DNA of 64,000 bases. It comes from Stenotrophomonas oahuensis. GTDB lineage: Bacteria; Pseudomonadota; Gammaproteobacteria; Xanthomonadales; Xanthomonadaceae. Made by a program: the position numbers and the translations under genes. Positions 31,740 to 43,799 of this stretch are shown here, one piece after another. Below the pieces are notes generated by a model that made no database searches, was not told the DNA's origin, and worked only from the letters and a program-made list of their open reading frames with translations. The stretch covers positions 3,590,501-3,654,500 of the forward strand of contig NZ_CP115541.1 in the NCBI RefSeq assembly GCF_031834595.1, read 5' to 3'. The stretch's first letter is position 1. Each line of letters opens with the position of its first letter.

Positions 31740-33257
31740 ATGAACGATCAGACCCCCGCGCCGCAGACCCCCGTCGACGAGAACAGCCTCATCGCCGAGC
31801 GCCGCGCGAAACTGACCGCGCTGCGCGGGCAGGGCATTGCCTACCCGAACGACTTCCGCCGTGAAGACTTCGCCGGCAGCCTGCAGGCCGAGTACGCCGA
31901 TGCCGAGCAGTGGACCGCCGAAACCCTGGAGGCCAACGGCCGCCAGGTGAAGATGGCTGGCCGCCTGATGGCCAAGCGGGTGATGGGCAAGGCCAGCTTC
32001 GCCCAGATCCAGGACGAATCCGGCCGCATCCAGCTGTTCCTGCAGGGCAATGCCCTGGGCGACGTCTATACCGCGTTCAAGGGCTGGGACGTGGGCGACA
32101 TCATCGCCGTTGAAGGCGGGCTGACCCGGACCAAGACCGGCGAACTGTCGGTCAAGGCCACCAGCATCCGCCTGCTGACCAAGTCGCTGCGTCCACTGCC
32201 GGACAAGTGGCACGGTCTGGCCGATGTGGAGCAGCGCTACCGCCAGCGCTACGTCGACCTGATCGTCACCCCGGAATCGCGCGAAGTGTTCATCAAGCGC
32301 TCGCGCATCATCCGTGCGATGCGTGCGTGGCTGGACAGTCGCGACTTCCTGGAAGTCGAGACGCCGATGATGCATTACATCCCCGGCGGTGCCACGGCCA
32401 AGCCGTTCACCACCCACCACAACGCGCTCGACCTGGACCTGTACCTGCGCGTGGCCCCGGAGCTGTACCTCAAGCGCCTGACCGTGGGCGGCCTGGAGCG
32501 GGTGTACGAGATCAACCGCAACTTCCGCAACGAAGGCGTCAGCACCCGCCACAACCCGGAATTCACCATGATGGAGCTGTACGAGGCCTATGCCACGTAC
32601 AACGAGATCATGGATCTGACCGAAAACGTCATTCGTGACGTCGCCCAGAGCGTGCTCGGCACCACCGAGGTGGAATGGGACGGCGCAAAGATCGACCTGG
32701 GCCCGGCGTTCCGCCGCTGGCGCATGGACGAGGCGGTCCGCCACCACAATCCGGAAATCAGCGCGGCCGACTGCACCGACCGTGACGCCCTGCTGCGCCA
32801 CTGTGAACGCCTGAAGATCCGGGTCAAGCCGTCCTACGGCTGGGGCAAGCTGCTGCTGGAGATCTTCGAGGCCACGGTGGAACACACCCTGATCCAGCCG
32901 ACCTTCATCACTGACCACCCGGTCGAGGTCTCGCCGCTGGCCCGTGCCAACGACAACGACCCGGGCTACACCGACCGCTTCGAGCTGTTCATCAACGGCA
33001 AGGAGCTGGCCAACGGATTCTCCGAGCTGAACGACCCGGAAGACCAGGCAGCGCGCTTCCAGGCGCAGGTGGCGGCGAAGGAAGGCGGCGACGACGAGGC
33101 CATGCACTACGACGCCGATTACATCCGTGCGCTGGAGTACGGTATGGCCCCGACAGGGGGTCTGGGCATCGGCATCGACCGCCTCGTGATGCTGCTGACC
33201 GGCAGCAGCTCGATCCGCGACGTGCTGCTGTTCCCCTACATGCGCCCGGAAAACTGA
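31740..33257 (+). CDS. lysS: Lysyl-tRNA synthetase, class II
   Basis: A 505-residue synthetase charging tRNA-Lys. ATG at 31740 gives [20 protein letters not shown]. The N-terminal OB-fold anticodon-binding domain includes [18 protein letters not shown]. The class II motifs are motif 2 at [24 protein letters not shown] positions (about residues 255-275) and motif 3 [15 protein letters not shown] near the C-terminus, which ends [10 protein letters not shown]. It lies 43 bp after prfB, an old conserved pair, upstream of the rpf signalling genes. Confidence 0.96.
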   Translation: MNDQTPAPQTPVDENSLIAERRAKLTALRGQGIAYPNDFRREDFAGSLQAEYADAEQWTAETLEANGRQVKMAGRLMAKRVMGKASFAQIQDESGRIQLFLQGNALGDVYTAFKGWDVGDIIAVEGGLTRTKTGELSVKATSIRLLTKSLRPLPDKWHGLADVEQRYRQRYVDLIVTPESREVFIKRSRIIRAMRAWLDSRDFLEVETPMMHYIPGGATAKPFTTHHNALDLDLYLRVAPELYLKRLTVGGLERVYEINRNFRNEGVSTRHNPEFTMMELYEAYATYNEIMDLTENVIRDVAQSVLGTTEVEWDGAKIDLGPAFRRWRMDEAVRHHNPEISAADCTDRDALLRHCERLKIRVKPSYGWGKLLLEIFEATVEHTLIQPTFITDHPVEVSPLARANDNDPGYTDRFELFINGKELANGFSELNDPEDQAARFQAQVAAKEGGDDEAMHYDADYIRALEYGMAPTGGLGIGIDRLVMLLTGSSSIRDVLLFPYMRPEN

Positions 33258-33455
33258 GACCGGCGTCTCGGATGGCCCGGAAAGGGCCGTCCCCCGGGGC
33301 TTTCGCCGACATGGCCGCGCGAGTATGGTTTCTGCGTGGCCTCATGGATTCCCAGGCACTCTGGCCACGGATCATGGTGGGTTGCGGGCAGCTGACGCTG
33401 ACTTCACACTGTGACCACGATCATGAACTGGGGCGATCATGAGCGGAGGTGACGC

Positions 33456-34595
33456 GTGCAAGGTCCCGGTGTGCAAGGTGGCGGAGTATCCTTTACACAG
33501 CCTGTTCCAATGTGGTCCCGGCAGACGACGGAAGCAGCCTTGAATATTGTCATCGTTGACGATCAGACGTCCGCGCGCACGATGCTGCGCCATGTCATCG
33601 AAGACATCGCGCCGGAACTGAGCGTGCACGATTTCGGTGACCCGCTCACCGCGCTGGCGTGGTGCGAATCCAATGCCGTCGATCTGCTGCTGCTGGATTA
33701 CCGCATGCCGGAAATGGACGGGCTGGAGTTTGCCCGCCGCTTCCGCCGTCTGCCCAAACACCGCGATATTCCGGTGATTCTGATCACCGTGGTGGGTGAC
33801 GAGCCGATTCGCCAGGCCGCTCTGGAAGCCGGGGTGATCGACTTCCTGGTCAAACCGATCCGCCCGCGCGAACTGCGCGCGCGCTGCTACAACCTGCTGC
33901 AGTTGCGCCAGCAATCCGAGAACGTGAAGCAGCGTGCACTGTCACTGGAACAGCGCCTGCTGGCCAGCATGCACGAGGTGGAAGAGCGCGAGCGCGAAAC
34001 GCTGTCGCGGCTGGCCCGCGCGATCGAGTTCCGCGACGCCGGCACCAGTGCCTACCTGGAGCGCATGGCCCATGTGGCCGGGCTGATTGCCGAACAGCTG
34101 GGTCTGCCCGAAGAAGAGGTGCGACTGATCGAAATGGCCGCGCCCCTGCACGACATGGGCAAGATCGCCATTCCCGACTCGGTACTGCTCAAGCAGGGTA
34201 AACTCAACGACGAAGAGCTGGCGATCATGCGCCGGCACCCCCGAATCGGTTACGAGCTGCTCAGTGGCAGCCAGAACCGGTTCATCCAGGTGGGCGCGCT
34301 GATCGCGCTGCGCCACCACGAACGGTATGACGGCAGCGGGTATCCCGACGGCCTGGTTGGCGAGGCGATCCCGCTGGAAGCGCGGATCGTGGCGGTGGCC
34401 GACGTCTTCGACGCCCTGATCTCGCCGAGACCTTACAAGGAAGCTTGGAGCATGGAAGCCACTTTGGCCTATCTGTACGCGCAACGCGGTCGTCTGTTCG
34501 ACCCGCGCTGCGTGGATGCGCTGCTGCGCGGTCGCGTCCAGTTGGACGAGATCTGCGCGCAGCATTCCGTTGCGTCGTCCCGACCGGGGATGTGA
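33456..34595 (+). CDS. rpfG: RpfG, response regulator with HD-GYP c-di-GMP phosphodiesterase domain
   Basis: Output protein of DSF quorum sensing: when phosphorylated through RpfC it degrades cyclic di-GMP. It has 379 residues. GTG 33456 follows GGAGGT by 5 bases. The receiver domain has phospho-acceptor Asp81 in LLLLDYRMPEMDG. The HD-GYP domain has His232-Asp233 (LHDMGKIAIPD), HHERYDGSGYPDGL with the GYP at 295-297, and DVFDAL. All expected catalytic residues are present. The stop is 1 base from rpfC. No rpfH lies between them, unlike X. campestris. Confidence 0.96.
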   Translation: MQGPGVQGGGVSFTQPVPMWSRQTTEAALNIVIVDDQTSARTMLRHVIEDIAPELSVHDFGDPLTALAWCESNAVDLLLLDYRMPEMDGLEFARRFRRLPKHRDIPVILITVVGDEPIRQAALEAGVIDFLVKPIRPRELRARCYNLLQLRQQSENVKQRALSLEQRLLASMHEVEERERETLSRLARAIEFRDAGTSAYLERMAHVAGLIAEQLGLPEEEVRLIEMAAPLHDMGKIAIPDSVLLKQGKLNDEELAIMRRHPRIGYELLSGSQNRFIQVGALIALRHHERYDGSGYPDGLVGEAIPLEARIVAVADVFDALISPRPYKEAWSMEATLAYLYAQRGRLFDPRCVDALLRGRVQLDEICAQHSVASSRPGM

Positions 34596-34596
34596 C

Positions 34597-36807
34597 ATGG
34601 GCGGTGTGTTCCAGAAAGTGAGGCAGCGTCTCGGTGCGAGCGGTGCCCTGGCGTTTCTGCGCGCGCGGCTGAGCGGTCGCCCGGACAGCGAGCACGGGCA
34701 GGCCATCGTGCGCATGGTGCTGATCGTGCTGATCCTCGCCTACGTGCTGATGCCAAACGTGCGCAATGACCTGCCGCACCACCAGTACCAGGTGGTGCTG
34801 GGCATCGTGCTGACCGGCCTGACCTTGTCGGTAATGTTGTTCGGTTGGCTGCTGGCACGGCCGGGGCGTTCGGACCCGCGCCGCGTGGCCGGCATGCTGG
34901 CCGACTACGGCCTGATCGCCGCAGGCATGGTGCAGATGGGTGAGCCGCTGGCCTGGGTCTACATCGTGGTGATGTGGGTCACGGTGGGCAACGGCATGCG
35001 CTTCGGCAACCGCTACCTGTATGCCGCCGTGGGCATGGCGCTGGTCAGCTTCGGCGTGACCATGCTGACCACTGACTACTGGCGTGACAACGCGCGCCTG
35101 GGCTTCGGCCTGTGGCTGGGTCTGGCCGCAGTGCCGCTGTATTTCGCCACCCTGCTGCGCCAGCTGACCCGCGCCATGGACGAGGCGCGCCGCGCCAGCG
35201 AGGCCAAGAGCCGCTTCCTGGCCAACATGAGCCACGAGTTCCGCACCCCGCTCAACGGTCTTTCGGGCATGACCGAGGTGCTGGCCACCACCCAGCTGGA
35301 TGAAGAGCAGCGCGAATGCGTGAACACCATCCAGGCCTCGTCGCGCAGCCTGCTGACGCTGGTCGAGGAGGTGCTGGACATCTCGGCCATCGAGGCCGGC
35401 AAGCTGCGTGTTGTCGAGGAAGACTTCGCGCTGGCCGATGTGATCCAGTCGATGGGCCTGATCCTGATGCCGCAGGCACGGGTGAAGCGCCTGGACTACG
35501 TAGTGAAGGTAGACGAGGCGGTGCCGCTGCTGTTGCGCGGCGACCTTGGCCATCTGCGCCAGATTCTGCTCAACCTGGCCGGCAACGCGGTCAAGTTCAC
35601 CGAGCATGGCAAGGTGGAGATCCGGGTCGGATTACTGGGTGAAGCGGGCGACGGCCGGGTGCGGCTGCGCTTCGACATCTTCGATACCGGTATCGGCGTC
35701 AATCCGGAGATGGTGCCGCGTCTGTTCCGGGCGTTCGAGCAGGCCGACGTCAGTCTCGGCCGCCGCCATGAGGGCTCCGGCCTCGGCACCTCGATTGCGC
35801 GTGGCTTGGTCGAGGCCATGGGCGGTGACATCGGCTTCGCCGACAACCCGCCGCAGGGCAGCCATTTCTGGTTCGAGCTGCCGTTCGCGCTGCCGCCGGT
35901 GGAGCAGGGCCGCTTCACCCCGGCCGTGGTCGGTGAGTCCGCACCGGGCGGGGCAGGCAACGTCATTGCCTTCGCCGACCCGTTCCTGCGCCACCGCGCG
36001 CGCGTGCGCAGCATGAAGGTGCTGGTGGCCGACGATCACCAGGCCAACCGCTTGGTGCTGCAGCGCCTGCTGCAGAAGGCCGGGCACAAGGTGGTGTGCG
36101 TCAACGGCGGCGAAGCCGTGCTGGATGCCATGGCCGAAAGCGATTACGACGTCGCCATTGTCGATCTGCACATGCCGGGCATGAGCGGGCTGGACATGCT
36201 GAAGGAGCTGCGTGTGATGCAGTCCGGCGGTGGAGCGCGTACGCCAGTACTGGTGCTCAGCGCCGATGTGACCCCCGAGTCGATCCAGCAGTGCACCCAG
36301 GCCGGTGCGCATACCTTCTTCGGCAAGCCGGTGGTGCCGGTGCGCCTGCTCGACACGCTGGCGGAGATTGCCAGCAACGACGCGCGCAAGCCGCGGGTCA
36401 ACGTGGTGCCCGCTCCTGCAGTCGGGGTCGGCGTGCTCGACTCCGGCGTGCTGGATGAGCTGGCCTCGCTGGGCATGGGAGAGAGCTTCGAGCAGGAGTT
36501 CATCCGGCAGTGTCTGGTGGACGCCAAGCAGTGCCTGGTAACGGCCAACGAGGCGGGGGAGCGCGGCGACTGGGTGCTGCTGCGTGAGCAGGCGCATGCG
36601 ATCAAAGGCGTGGCCAGCAACCTGGGTCTGGTGCGGGTGGCGTTCCGTTCCGGTGAGGTCATGCACATGGCCGACTGGCAGCTCAAGAGCGAGTGGAAGG
36701 AGCGGATGAAGCAGATCCGCGCGGCAGTGAAGGAAGGCCGGCAGGCATTGGCGGCACGCATGCACCCCAGTGCGGTCACCGGCGACAGCGATATCGACAT
36801 CGGCTGA
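34597..36807 (+). CDS. rpfC: RpfC, hybrid sensor histidine kinase for DSF
   Basis: Senses the DSF fatty acid and phosphorylates RpfG; in Xanthomonas it also binds and restrains RpfF. It has 736 residues. ATG 34597 directly follows the rpfG stop. A short membrane sensor with about five helices (residues 38-190) is followed by HisKA with His213 (MSHEFRTPLNG), HATPase (GNAVKFTEHGK; EGSGLGTSIARGLVEAMGG), a receiver with Asp523 (VDLHMPGMSG) and an HPt domain with His667 (EQAHAIKGVASNLG). The short sensor resembles X. campestris RpfC and the S. maltophilia rpf-2 type rather than the ten-helix rpf-1 type. Confidence 0.96.
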   Translation: MGGVFQKVRQRLGASGALAFLRARLSGRPDSEHGQAIVRMVLIVLILAYVLMPNVRNDLPHHQYQVVLGIVLTGLTLSVMLFGWLLARPGRSDPRRVAGMLADYGLIAAGMVQMGEPLAWVYIVVMWVTVGNGMRFGNRYLYAAVGMALVSFGVTMLTTDYWRDNARLGFGLWLGLAAVPLYFATLLRQLTRAMDEARRASEAKSRFLANMSHEFRTPLNGLSGMTEVLATTQLDEEQRECVNTIQASSRSLLTLVEEVLDISAIEAGKLRVVEEDFALADVIQSMGLILMPQARVKRLDYVVKVDEAVPLLLRGDLGHLRQILLNLAGNAVKFTEHGKVEIRVGLLGEAGDGRVRLRFDIFDTGIGVNPEMVPRLFRAFEQADVSLGRRHEGSGLGTSIARGLVEAMGGDIGFADNPPQGSHFWFELPFALPPVEQGRFTPAVVGESAPGGAGNVIAFADPFLRHRARVRSMKVLVADDHQANRLVLQRLLQKAGHKVVCVNGGEAVLDAMAESDYDVAIVDLHMPGMSGLDMLKELRVMQSGGGARTPVLVLSADVTPESIQQCTQAGAHTFFGKPVVPVRLLDTLAEIASNDARKPRVNVVPAPAVGVGVLDSGVLDELASLGMGESFEQEFIRQCLVDAKQCLVTANEAGERGDWVLLREQAHAIKGVASNLGLVRVAFRSGEVMHMADWQLKSEWKERMKQIRAAVKEGRQALAARMHPSAVTGDSDIDIG

Positions 36808-36816
36808 TGCCCCGGC

Positions 36817-36909
36817 GGACGCGCATGGCGCGTCCCTACAGGTGAACCGTGATCCGTCGCATTCCGCGGGCCATGCGTGGACCCGCGTAGTGACGCGCCA
36901 TGCGCGTCA
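36817..36909. repeat. GTAG-REP pair between rpfC and rpfF
   Basis: GGACGCGC/GCGCGTCC plus CTAC (36817-36839) and, 47 bp on, GTAG plus TGACGCGC/GCGCGTCA (36887-36909). The two face each other as an inverted pair, directly downstream of rpfC and upstream of the rpfF promoter region. Confidence 0.78.
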
Positions 36910-36946
36910 TGCAGCATTCCGTCGTCCCTGAACACCGTTCACATAG

Positions 36947-37003
36947 GAGCCGTTGCGGCTCGTATGCATGTTTGCATTGCGCCGCGCTTCCCCGGTGTAG
37001 GAT
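36947..37003 (+). promoter_or_regulatory. Candidate rpfF promoter region
   Basis: After a small hairpin GAGCCG/CGGCTC (36947-36961) come TTGCAT (36972-36977) and TAGGAT (36998-37003). The 20-bp spacing is long, so this pair is only a weak sigma-70 match. It lies 72 bp before the rpfF ATG in the only AT-rich stretch of this gap. Confidence 0.3.
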
Positions 37004-37074
37004 CGCGGCGTGTGGACCCGTCAGGCCTGCCGCCCACCGTCCTCCCTCCAGGCCAACTCGCCGAGGAAATTGCC

Positions 37075-37947
37075 ATGCAAACGATCGAAAAGCTCCCCAC
37101 CACCCCCCGCGGCTACGCCACCATCCGCACCGAGACCACGCATGACAACGCCGCGCACTGGTTGTTCATGCACGCCGACGCCGCCACCGGCATACGCCCC
37201 TGCTGCCGCAAGGACATGCTGGATGAAATGTGGACAGTGATGAGCGAGATCACCGCCAGCCCGGCCGAGCGCGCCAGTGGCAGGCTGCGTCATTTCGTGT
37301 TGGCATCCGATGCCACCGCCTACAACCTCGGCGGCGACCTGGAGCTGTTCGCACGGCTCATCCGTGAAGGCAACCGTGACCGCCTGCTGGCCTACGCGCA
37401 GCGTTGCGTGGAAGGCGTGCATCACCTGCACACCGGCTTCGGCGGCGATGTGCGTTCCATTGCGCTGATCCAGGGCGATGCCTTGGGCGGCGGCCTGGAA
37501 ATGGCGCTGGCCTGCCACACCATCGTGGCCGAAGCGGGCAGCGGCATGGGCCTGCCTGAGGTGCTGTTTGGCCTGTTCCCGGGCATGGGCGCGTACTCGT
37601 TCCTGTGCCGCCGCGTCGCCCCGCAGGTCGCCGAGAAGATCATCCTGGAAGGGCGTGTGTACAGCGCCGAAGAAATGTATGCGATGGGCGTGGTCGACGT
37701 GCTGGTGCCGAAGGGGCAGGGCATGAAGGCCGTGGAAGACCTGATTCGCCAGCACCAGCGCACCCCGCGCACGTACCTGGCCATGAACGCGGCGCGCAAT
37801 CTGGCTCAGGCGGTGAGCTATGACGAGCTGCTGGAAATCACCAAGATCTGGGTGGAATCCGCGCTCGCTCTGGAAGACAAGTCGCTGCGCACCATGGACC
37901 GGCTGATCAAGGCGCAGACGCGCCGTGCCCAGTCCGATGCGGCGTAA
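37075..37947 (+). CDS. rpfF: RpfF, DSF synthase (crotonase family)
   Basis: Makes the diffusible signal factor (cis-11-methyl-dodecenoic acid and relatives) from acyl-ACP by dehydratase and thioesterase action. It has 290 residues. GAGGAA precedes ATG 37075 by 7 bases. The two catalytic glutamates are Glu142 (DALGGGLEMALACH) and Glu162 (GLPEVLFGLFPGMGAYS), one position later than Glu141/Glu161 of X. campestris. It is on the same strand as rpfG-rpfC and convergent with rpfB. The orientation is discussed in the findings. Confidence 0.97.
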   Translation: MQTIEKLPTTPRGYATIRTETTHDNAAHWLFMHADAATGIRPCCRKDMLDEMWTVMSEITASPAERASGRLRHFVLASDATAYNLGGDLELFARLIREGNRDRLLAYAQRCVEGVHHLHTGFGGDVRSIALIQGDALGGGLEMALACHTIVAEAGSGMGLPEVLFGLFPGMGAYSFLCRRVAPQVAEKIILEGRVYSAEEMYAMGVVDVLVPKGQGMKAVEDLIRQHQRTPRTYLAMNAARNLAQAVSYDELLEITKIWVESALALEDKSLRTMDRLIKAQTRRAQSDAA

Positions 37948-37967
37948 CGCCGGAATCAGGGGGAACT

Positions 37968-38000
37968 GAAGGCCCGGCAATCGCCGGGCCTTCTTTGTTT
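37968..38000 (+). terminator. Terminator of rpfF
   Basis: An 11-bp stem GAAGGCCCGGC/GCCGGGCCTTC with loop AATC (37968-37993) followed by TTTGTTT. The U-tract is on the plus strand only, so it mainly ends rpfF; it also lies 6 bp past the rpfB stop. Confidence 0.85.
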
Positions 38001-38006
38001 CAGACC

Positions 38007-39683
38007 TTACTCCGCCGGTGCGTCGCGCAGTTCGCGGCGCAGGATCTTGCCGACGTTGGTCTTCGGCAGTTCCTTGCGGAATTCCACGATCTTCGGATGC
38101 TTGTACCCGGTCAGGTTGGCACGTGCGTGCTCCTTGACCTGCTCGGCGGTGAGGTTCGGGTCCTTCTTGACGATGACCACCTTCACGATCTCGCCGGACT
38201 TGTCATCCGGCACGCCCACTGCGGCCACTTCCAGCACGCCCGGCATCATCGCGATCACGTCTTCCACTTCGTTCGGGTAGACGTTGAAGCCGGACACCAG
38301 AATCATGTCCTTCTTGCGGTCGACGATGTAGAAGAAGCCGTGCTCGTCCATGCGCGCCATGTCGCCGGTGTGCAGCCAGCCGTCGGCGTCGATCGCCTTG
38401 GCGGTTTCTTCCGGGCGCTGCCAGTAACCCTTCATCACCTGCGGGCCGCGGATGCACAGCTCGCCGACGTCACCGGGGGTCATGGTCTGGCCGTCGTCGT
38501 TCTTCACGCAGGCATCAGTGGACGGAATCGGCAGGCCGATGGCTCCGTTGTACTCGGCCAGGTTGAGCGGGTTGATGCACGCGGCCGGCGAGGTTTCGGT
38601 CAGGCCGTAGGCCTCCACCAGAGTGACCCCGGTAACCTTCTTCCAGCGCTCGGCGACGGCGCGCTGCACGGCCATGCCGCCACCCAGGGTGACCTTCATC
38701 GACGAGAAGTCGATCTGGTCGAAGCCGGGGGTGTTGAGCAGGCCGTTGAACAGCGTGTTGACGCCGGTGATGGCGGTGAAGCGCGTCGACTTGAGCTCCT
38801 TGACGAAGCCCTTCATGTCGCGCGGATTGGTGATCAGGTGGTTGCAGCCACCGAACTTCATGAAGACCAGGCCGTTCGCGGTGAGTGCGAAGATGTGGTA
38901 CAGCGGCAGGGCGGTGATGATCCACTCCTTGCCCATCTCGATGCCGGACGCGGAAATCCACGCCGAGGCCTGCTGCATGTTGGCGACCAGATTGCGGTTG
39001 GTCAGCATGGCACCCTTGGCCACGCCGGTGGTGCCGCCGGTGTACTGCAGGAACGCCACGTCGTCGTGGTCCATTTCCACCTTCGGCAAGGTGTGCTGGC
39101 TGCCCAGCTTCAGCGCCTGATTGAAACGGATCGCGCCGCGGATGCTGTAGTTCGGCACCATCTTCTTGATGTACTTCAGCACGAAGTTCACCAGCACGCC
39201 CTTGGCACCGAGCATGTCGCCCAGACCGGTAGTGATGACCTGCTTGACCTGGGTATCAGCGATGACCTGCTGCACGGTGTCACCGAAGTTGTCGACCACC
39301 ACCAGCACGGCCGCGCCGGAGTCGACCAGCTGGTGTTTCAGCTCGCGGGCGGTGTACAGCGGGTTGACGTTGACCACGGTCAGGCCGGCGCGCAGCACGC
39401 CGAAGGTGGCCACTGGGTACTGCAGGCAGTTGGGCATCATCAGGGCGACGCGGTCACCCTTCTTGAGCTTCAGTTCGCCCAGCAGATACGCGGCGAACTG
39501 TTCGACCAGGGCGTCGGTTTCACCGTAGGTGAGTACCTTGCCGAAGCTGGAGTAGGCAGGGCGGTCGCGGAACTTGGCAACCGAGGTATCGAATACGGCC
39601 GAGACCGAAGCGAATTCGTTGACGTCGATCTCGGCGGGCACGCCGGCGGGATAGCTGTTCAGCCAGGGACGTTCCAGACTCAT
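38007..39683 (-). CDS. rpfB: RpfB, long-chain fatty acyl-CoA ligase
   Basis: A 558-residue FadD-type ligase that activates fatty acids and, in xanthomonads, helps process or turn over DSF-family signals. GGAGGGGG precedes ATG 39683 (MSLERPWLNSYPAGVPAEID). Adenylate-forming motifs are the P-loop YTGGTTGVAKGAM (about residue 215), the AMP-binding VEAYGLTETSPAACINP, and the C-terminal GWLHTGDMARMDEHGFFYI and GKILRRELRD with the catalytic Lys. It is convergent with rpfF, with 59 bp between the stops. Confidence 0.95.
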   Translation of the reverse strand: MSLERPWLNSYPAGVPAEIDVNEFASVSAVFDTSVAKFRDRPAYSSFGKVLTYGETDALVEQFAAYLLGELKLKKGDRVALMMPNCLQYPVATFGVLRAGLTVVNVNPLYTARELKHQLVDSGAAVLVVVDNFGDTVQQVIADTQVKQVITTGLGDMLGAKGVLVNFVLKYIKKMVPNYSIRGAIRFNQALKLGSQHTLPKVEMDHDDVAFLQYTGGTTGVAKGAMLTNRNLVANMQQASAWISASGIEMGKEWIITALPLYHIFALTANGLVFMKFGGCNHLITNPRDMKGFVKELKSTRFTAITGVNTLFNGLLNTPGFDQIDFSSMKVTLGGGMAVQRAVAERWKKVTGVTLVEAYGLTETSPAACINPLNLAEYNGAIGLPIPSTDACVKNDDGQTMTPGDVGELCIRGPQVMKGYWQRPEETAKAIDADGWLHTGDMARMDEHGFFYIVDRKKDMILVSGFNVYPNEVEDVIAMMPGVLEVAAVGVPDDKSGEIVKVVIVKKDPNLTAEQVKEHARANLTGYKHPKIVEFRKELPKTNVGKILRRELRDAPAE

Positions 39684-39840
39684 ATTCCCCCTCCAGGAAA
39701 CGTTGATGGTGTGCGGTGACGGTGAGTATCCGTCGTTTCGGCAGTGGGCAGCATACCGGGCCGAATGGAAAACGCGAAGGATTTGTGAAGCAGGTGTGCA
39801 CAAGGCCCGTTCAGCCTGGCCGTAGCGAGGCGTTTGCCCA

Positions 39841-40503
39841 TCATGCGGCACTTCCGCCGGCGCTGTTTTCGCTGCACTGCAGCGCAGCTTCCATCACCGG
39901 CACGGCCCAATCCGGGGTCTGGCGCAGCTGCTCGGCATCGTCCGGCTCAGGCCAGACCAGCTGCCCGGCCTCCATCTGCAGCACCAGCTGCGGGTCCGGT
40001 ACCGCCTCGCCGGGGGCAGCATCGGCGCTGTTGTCGTAGACCTGCAGCTGGGCCAGGCGCGGCATCAGTGTGGCCAGATTGGCCAGCGCCAGCGGGTAGC
40101 GGCGACGGATGTCGGCTTCGTTGATCGGGTGGCCACCTGCGCGTACGCGGGCCTGCACGCGGGCCAGATGATGCTCGGGCGAGGGCAGCCCGCAGTACCA
40201 CATCAGCACGTCGTGGGTGGCGGTGGCTTCGGCCAGCAGTGCGGCGATGGAGCGGCCACCCAGGGTGGTCTCGAACGCGTGGTTGCGGCGCTCGGTCAGC
40301 GCACGCTTGATCCGCTCCACGCCTTCGGTCCAGGCCTGCGCATTGGCCTGGGCCTGATCCATGCCCATTTCGGTACGCAGCTGGCGGGCCCAGCTGTCCG
40401 GATTGAACCAGTCCAGCCCGGCCTGACGCAGCAGGTGCCCACCGATGGAACTCTTGCCGGCCCCGTTGACGCCGGCCAGTACGAACAGGAAGGGACGCGG
40501 CAT
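39841..40503 (-). CDS. Zeta-toxin-like P-loop kinase (COG4185 type)
   Basis: A 220-residue P-loop protein. Walker A is AGVNGAGKSS (about residues 9-18), followed by FNPDSWARQL, FETTLGGRS and the Arg-rich GGHPINEADIRRRYPLAL, the pattern of zeta-toxin-like ATPases of the COG4185 group. Zeta toxins phosphorylate UDP-activated sugars; whether this one does is unknown. ATG 40503 overlaps by one base the stop of the upstream Phd/YefM-like gene, the layout of a type II toxin-antitoxin operon. It is located just upstream of rpfB on the same strand. Confidence 0.78.
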   Translation of the reverse strand: MPRPFLFVLAGVNGAGKSSIGGHLLRQAGLDWFNPDSWARQLRTEMGMDQAQANAQAWTEGVERIKRALTERRNHAFETTLGGRSIAALLAEATATHDVLMWYCGLPSPEHHLARVQARVRAGGHPINEADIRRRYPLALANLATLMPRLAQLQVYDNSADAAPGEAVPDPQLVLQMEAGQLVWPEPDDAEQLRQTPDWAVPVMEAALQCSENSAGGSAA

Positions 40504-40874
40504 CAGTAGCCGGTACCGGCCGCGACCTTGCCCTTCAGGCGTGCCGGCTTGCGCAACAGGGCGCGGGCCTTGTTGCCGGCCCCGGCCGCATCCAGCGAGG
40601 ACAAGCGCGCGTCGAAGCTGTCGCGCAGCTGCTGCAGCACCGGGCTCTGCTCACGCAGCGAGGCCAGGTCGCGCTGCAGGCCCACGACCTGCGCCTGCAG
40701 GGCCTGGTACTGCTCGGCCGAGATGATCACCGCCTGCGGTTCGTTGTGGTTGGTGACCAGCACCGCCTGCTGGTCACGCACGTCCTGCATGACCTTGCGC
40801 CAGTGCTCCTTCACCGACGAGGCGGTGGTGCGGGTCAGCTCGGTGATCGGGTCGAACTTGAGGGCGTGCAACAT
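40503..40874 (-). CDS. Phd/YefM-like antitoxin
   Basis: A 123-residue protein. Residues about 14-60 (TRTTASSVKEHWRKVMQDVR and VLVTNHNEPQAVIISAEQYQ) match the DNA-binding N-terminal fold of Phd/YefM antitoxins. The C-terminal half is a predicted amphipathic/coiled segment (VGLQRDLASLREQSPVLQQL) ending in a basic tail, where Phd antitoxins wrap their toxin. It precedes and overlaps the zeta-like gene. The promoter should lie in the AT-rich patch at 40918-40966 (complement), but no clean -35/-10 or operator palindrome could be assigned. Confidence 0.72.
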   Translation of the reverse strand: MLHALKFDPITELTRTTASSVKEHWRKVMQDVRDQQAVLVTNHNEPQAVIISAEQYQALQAQVVGLQRDLASLREQSPVLQQLRDSFDARLSSLDAAGAGNKARALLRKPARLKGKVAAGTGY

Positions 40875-41007
40875 GGCGGAGATTCCGGCAGCAGCGATGG
40901 CCCGAGCATAGCGCGGATGGGATAAAATGGGAATTTAATGAAAAATAGGAAAAATGTCTGATTCAGGTTGGGCGCACGACCAACCGCCATGCGCCACCCC
41001 GATTCCG

Positions 41008-41032
41008 GTAGGTCACGACCGTTGGTCGTGAC
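41008..41032 (+). repeat. GTAG-REP (SMAG-like) palindrome
   Basis: GTAG (41008-41011) plus GTCACGACC/GGTCGTGAC with loop GTT, identical in stem and loop to the element at 3007-3031. It ends 11 bp from the acnA stop. Confidence 0.8.
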
Positions 41033-41042
41033 CGGGGGTGTG

Positions 41043-43799
<2,757 letters not shown>

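Noticed and set aside
33256..33269. Terminator after lysS
   Set aside because: The stem GAGAC/GTCTC is only 5 bp, overlaps the stop codon and lacks a U-tract.
37968..37993. Bidirectional terminator serving rpfB as well as rpfF
   Set aside because: On the minus strand the stem is followed by AGTTCCCC, not a U-tract, so termination of rpfB here is not supported.
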